From NCBI GenBank assembly GCA_039654915.1, contig CM077594.1, positions 102,000,393 to 102,064,392 of the forward strand: a DNA stretch of 64,000 nucleotides, given 5' to 3'. The translations under genes were made by a program, and so were the position numbers. The first letter of the stretch is position 1. Every line of letters starts with the position of its first letter. Origin of the DNA: Aquilaria yunnanensis (lineage: Eukaryota > Streptophyta > Magnoliopsida > Malvales > Thymelaeaceae). Below, in pieces: positions 60,588 through 64,000 of the stretch. Under the pieces are notes generated by a model. The model did not search any database. It had not been told where the DNA came from and saw nothing but the letters and a program-made list of their open reading frames with translations.

Positions 60588-61055
60588 ACAAAGTGTGGTT
60601 ATACTTCTAAAGGTGCGGTCTTACTTTTACTTCTCAGATTTATTTTTTAGCTTCAAAGTGCGATCGCACTTTTTGTCTATTTTGACAACTTCAGCACCCT
60701 TATTATTTTGGGTATAACTTTTGCTACCGTTGTCCGATTGAGGCAACTCAAGAACTCACATGAAGTTAAGAAGAAGGGCTACAACTTTCATTCTTTAACA
60801 AAAGCCTGAATCTATCAATAAAAAGTATAAAATTGGCTTGTAAGATACCTCCTCTTAAGCTTTCTTTGTCTTTATTTCTCTTGTCCTCCTTTATTTCTTC
60901 ATCCAAATGTGCCTCAAATTTATGTATATGACAACTCAAACCTTCAAAATATGCAATGTAACCTACAAAACATAAAATGCAACTAAGGTCTAGCAATTCA
61001 ACAATAATTTAGCACAAAAGTGGGTAAAATATATAGGAACATCATGTGACTGTCA
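60588..61055 (-). repeat. Truncated 5' LTR copy of the Gypsy-like element
   Basis: Matches 54983-55446 over its whole length. Begins (minus) TGACAGTCACATGATG at 61055. ATTCA (61056-61060) would be the outer target duplication, but I found no partner next to the 3' LTR. Confidence 0.7.
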
Positions 61056-61099
61056 ATTCAAAAGCATGCTTACAAGTATGCAAGGGAAGAGATATTAAT

Positions 61100-61256
61100 A
61101 TTCTAAATAAGGGGATGAGAATGCTAGTTTTTTCAGGGCACGAAGGCCAACCGAACTAGCTTTGTGTGACATTTTTTTAAAAGAAATAAGGATGTCAAGT
61201 TCGATCTCTAAACCTCCTCATAATACCTCTAATGTTTTAGTCATTAGACCAAAACC
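61100..61256 (-). mobile_element. Candidate tRNA-derived SINE, minus strand
   Basis: On the minus strand TGGTCTAATGACTAAAAC (box A-like, 61254-61237) is followed about 45 bp later by GAGATCGAACTTG (box B-like, 61208-61196). This is close to a tRNA-like head I recall from plant SINEs. The tail is not delimited. Confidence 0.45.
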
Positions 61257-62736
61257 ATGAGACCCTTTTACTATTTTGAAGTAAGATGACTTATTTGTAG
61301 ACTGCAACTGTATTTGTGGGAACTTTTTATCCTTTTACAATCTTTTTCCTTTATTCTCTTTTTTTTTTTTTGTCTTTAATACTACTTTCACTATTTTTTT
61401 TCATTCTCTTTTGGGAACCTTAGTTCTCGTTAAGAATTGAAAGTATTAACCACTGTTGACTCATTGTTTGTAGGATTCTGTTTATATGTCGATATTTTAA
61501 CTGCTCTTGTTGTCAAAATGCATGCATCTTAATTATTACTAGTATAGTTAAAACTCAGGCTTCAACATTCTTATCATATGTATAAGCCCATGGCAACATT
61601 TTTTATTCCAAACTTTTTGTAATCCAATATTTGAAAAAACGCCCTAGTTTCACTTGGTCCCTAAAGAATAACGCTTTCTATAACTGTTCTGTATTTTTTT
61701 TTTATCGGCAAAGGAAGAATTTATTAAAAATAAGAGGGAAAAAAAAAAAGAAATATAACAGTCCTGTAAAAATTAATGACGTAAATTTTCAAAATTTCTC
61801 CACACGTAAACTATTTTTATACTTGAAAATGGTTATGTAAAACATTAAGACACCATCATGCTTGTAAAATTATGCACATGCGTGATAAGAAAATGATTGA
61901 AATACACTTAAAAATGGTATTGTAGGACATTTTTTAAAACTTATAAGAAGAAGACAAGCTATATATATAAATGAGGTTGGATGTGACTCAACTATGGAGT
62001 AGTTCGACAAAATATATGTATACGTGTGTGTGGTGTTTGGGAAAAGCCAGAGTAATTTGAAGCGTCCACGACAAGAGAAAAAGGCAGCCAAAAATTTGGT
62101 CCAAATGAATGAACTTGCCCTTGCTGGCTCCACCGTTGGTTTGGTCCGGAATTTGTCTACGAACAGGACATTAAAACCAGCGGCACGAGCAGCAGAGGAC
62201 GGCACAGTTAGCAATGTCTCTCGTACGTAATCCAGATTTTATTGGACACGAAATCTCAAATTGGTCGTCTGATCTAAGACAAAAACATATTTTGGTTCTG
62301 ATCTAAGACAAAAACATTAAACCCCTGTTTTTTTTTTTTTTTGTCCTTTTGGTATTCGGCTTTGTACTTTTTGACATGGTGTTGATACGATTGGATTAGA
62401 TTAATCATCTGTTTCTGCTATTAAATTAACTAACAACTAACGCTACTGGTACAACTATAAAATATTCATATGAAAATGAAATTTATAAATTCATCTCTAA
62501 CCTAGTTATTTGACGGATTAGATTTAAATGAGAGTAATATCCGAATTGCTATAATTTTAATATTGTCGGGACATAAATTTTGGAAAATTTCTAGGTTTAT
62601 AAATTCCGTCGTAGCCTTAGCTTCAACCTCTATGACTTCATCATTGGTTGGTTTACGTATCAAAGTTGGAAATGAGGTACCAATAATTTGCTCATTAATG
62701 TCGCCCGACTGCTGAAGATTCGAATGGTGGAGAAAC
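61257..62736. other. Spacer
   Basis: AT-rich with T-runs. 62030-62230 is GC-richer and open on both strands (62024-62230 plus, 61870-62214 minus), but neither product is recognisable. Confidence 0.4.
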
Positions 62737-63167
62737 GTCATTTTTAGTCCTAAAACTTAACCTATTTTTCTGTTTAAGTCCTTAAACTTTTAAATTTTTT
62801 AAAATCAGTTCTAAAACTTTTCTAGAGTGTTAACAACTAGTCATATATTTACTACTAGTTACTAAATAAAAATATAATTTATAAAAAACTGATAATTTAA
62901 ATTATTCATTCACTGTCAAATTTGAAATTATTTAAAGAAATAACCGTACAACTTAAGTAATTTATAAAAAGCTTGTTTCATATAAGTGATCAGCTTTAGA
63001 ACTAATTAAATGTTTACAAAATTGCAATTTTTTAGGACACATTCTGAAAAGAGAAAAGTTTTAAGAGTAATTATTTATGTAACTGTAGAGTTTTACGACT
63101 CATTTAGAAATGATATGCTTTAGGACTGAGATACAAGAGTAAGTAAAGTTTTAGGACAAGAAATGAC
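62737..63167. mobile_element. Small TIR element with repeated GTCCTAAAACTT motifs
   Basis: GTCATTTTTAGTCCTAAAAC at the left is mirrored by the right end (minus: GTCATTTCTTGTCCTAAAAC). The AGTCCTAAAACTT-like unit recurs inward in both arms, giving terminal repeats built of short tandem units. No coding capacity; target duplication not found. Confidence 0.6.
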
Positions 63168-63338
63168 TTCTTTCCTTTAAATGGCTGATTTCTTTCTTCT
63201 GAATAATTTATGTGATTGATTCTACTTGTTAATAAGTTCATCGGTGTAAGAACCGTTCTCGCCAAACCTTTTACTTTATCCTATTGGTATCTTTTAACTT
63301 TAAAGTCTCATTTGTAACCATTTTTGCTCAGTTATACT

Positions 63339-63876
63339 CATGGTGTTTTCTTTCCTTTTCTCAATTGTAGGATGGAAGACACTTGAGTATCGAAAAACAG
63401 ATGATGCTCAAGTTCTTGTGGATTCCAATTTAGGTCGTCTTTTGAAAAAATTATTAAAAAATAATTATTACTGATTATTATTATTATTATTATTAAAAAA
63501 TTACCAGTTTCCAACAGTCATTTCCAACGACATCGCATTGGAAAATCATCTATTTCCAATGCAAAGCTATTGAAATCAGGCACATTGGTAAATAAAGCAT
63601 TGGGAAAAAAGTTTCGTACATCTTAATTTTAGGCTATTGGAATCGCCAATGTCTAACTGTTGGAAAAAAAGCAATTGATAATTCCAAACGCTCTAACCTT
63701 GCATATGTATTTGTAACGATTGTCCAATTTTCCAAAGGCCTCATGATGTTTTCTTTCCTTTTTTCAATTGTAGGATGGAAAACATTTGAGTATCAAAAAG
63801 TAGATGATGCTTAAGTTGTTGTGGATTCCAATTTAGGTCGTATTTTGAAAAAATTATTAAAAAATAATTATTAGTG

Positions 63877-63913
<37 letters not shown>

Positions 63914-64000
63914 CATTACTAAAAAATTATCAATTTCCAATGGTCTTTTCCAACGGGTTGGTAAATGAAGCGTTGGAAAAAAAAAATTTCCTACGGCTTA
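63339..64000. repeat. About 403-bp tandem duplication carrying CACTA-end sequence
   Basis: Unit 1 starts near 63339 (TGGTGTTTTCTTTCC) and unit 2 near 63742, running off the window. Each holds an exon-like stretch after TTGTAG (63371 and 63773), an ATT microsatellite and then CACTA subterminal repeats (CCAACG/CCAATG). Unit 2 retains a recognisable CATTACTAAAAAATT end at 63914; unit 1 has only TTAAAAAATT. Confidence 0.75.
63914..64000. mobile_element. CACTA left end, incomplete at the window edge
   Basis: CATTACTAAAAAATTATC is one base off the family terminus and is followed by CCAATGG/CCAACGGG motifs. The rest lies outside the window. Confidence 0.6.

Larger units (their letters stand above)
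53900..61055 (-). mobile_element. Athila/Tat-like Gypsy retrotransposon, pol-deleted, disrupted
   Basis: Read on the minus strand. A truncated 5' LTR copy (61055 down to about 60588) is followed by an internal region with a gag scrap (58915-59109) and a GCACTTGTTGGGAGGC motif near 58110, typical of sequence after pol in these elements. Then come a polypurine-like AAGTGTGGGGTA at 55458-55447 and an LTR beginning TGACAGTCAC at 55446. The two LTR pieces match over about 465 bp. No protease, RT, RNase H or integrase is visible. An hAT element and a CACTA end sit inside. Lineage is assigned from non-coding motifs and is tentative. Confidence 0.6.

Noticed and set aside
1..64000. CRISPR arrays, operons, rRNA genes
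   Set aside because: None seen; repeats are transposon arrays and microsatellites, and the sequence is plant nuclear in character.

Overview
The window looks like nuclear DNA from an AT-rich flowering plant, probably a eudicot. It has plant-type introns, a plant ACT-domain regulator gene, and layers of plant transposon families: CACTA, Mutator-like, hAT, Stowaway, PIF-like MITEs, L1-type LINEs, SIRE-type Copia, Athila/Tat-type Gypsy, and a caulimovirid-like remnant. I cannot name the species. No bacterial, plastid or rRNA genes are visible.

One convincing intact host gene is present. It has four exons at 41067-42595 (+) and encodes a 151-residue HLH/ACT-domain protein of the Arabidopsis At3g56220/At2g40435 type. 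Nearly everything else that can be explained is mobile DNA or its debris.

Layout. 0.9-1.3 kb: an old hAT MITE. 1530-4171: a CACTA element with a CAT target duplication, rich in microsatellites. 4.57-4.96 kb: a LINE RNase H scrap. 5943-9179: a second CACTA element with an ACC duplication; it carries a broken TnpA-like transposase exon and a degenerate telomere-like array. 9625-11393: a region bracketed by a perfect 32-bp inverted repeat and a 16-bp direct repeat. 13.0-18.3 kb: a decayed but nearly full-length L1-type LINE. 19.2-20.5 kb: a GC-richer TIR element. 21492-28960: a CACTA element or composite. It holds a solo LTR (22104-22944), a Stowaway MITE (23766-24057) and a pararetrovirus-like remnant (24273-28606). 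That remnant keeps the primer site, movement-protein and capsid-like regions and promoter, but no reverse transcriptase.

30-38 kb: AT-rich spacer with three copies of one MITE family, another Stowaway MITE, a LINE fragment and a SIRE-type solo LTR. 38.9-40 kb: a PIF-like MITE and a young 138-bp tandem duplication. 41-42.6 kb: the host gene. 44-52 kb: tandem duplications, a 593-bp insertion with a 9-bp duplication, an A-rich strand-asymmetric tract, a fourth MITE copy and a Mutator-like element. 53.9-61.06 kb: a minus-strand Athila/Tat-type Gypsy element lacking pol, invaded by an hAT element and a CACTA end. 62.7-64 kb: another TIR element, then a roughly 403-bp tandem duplication containing CACTA ends and an exon-like segment.

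The elements do not form a pathway; the window is a record of nested insertions around a single small gene. The points most worth checking are the RT-less pararetroviral remnant and its plant-type zinc finger, the telomere-like array beside a transposase exon, and the mixed inverted/direct repeat bracket at 9.6-11.4 kb.
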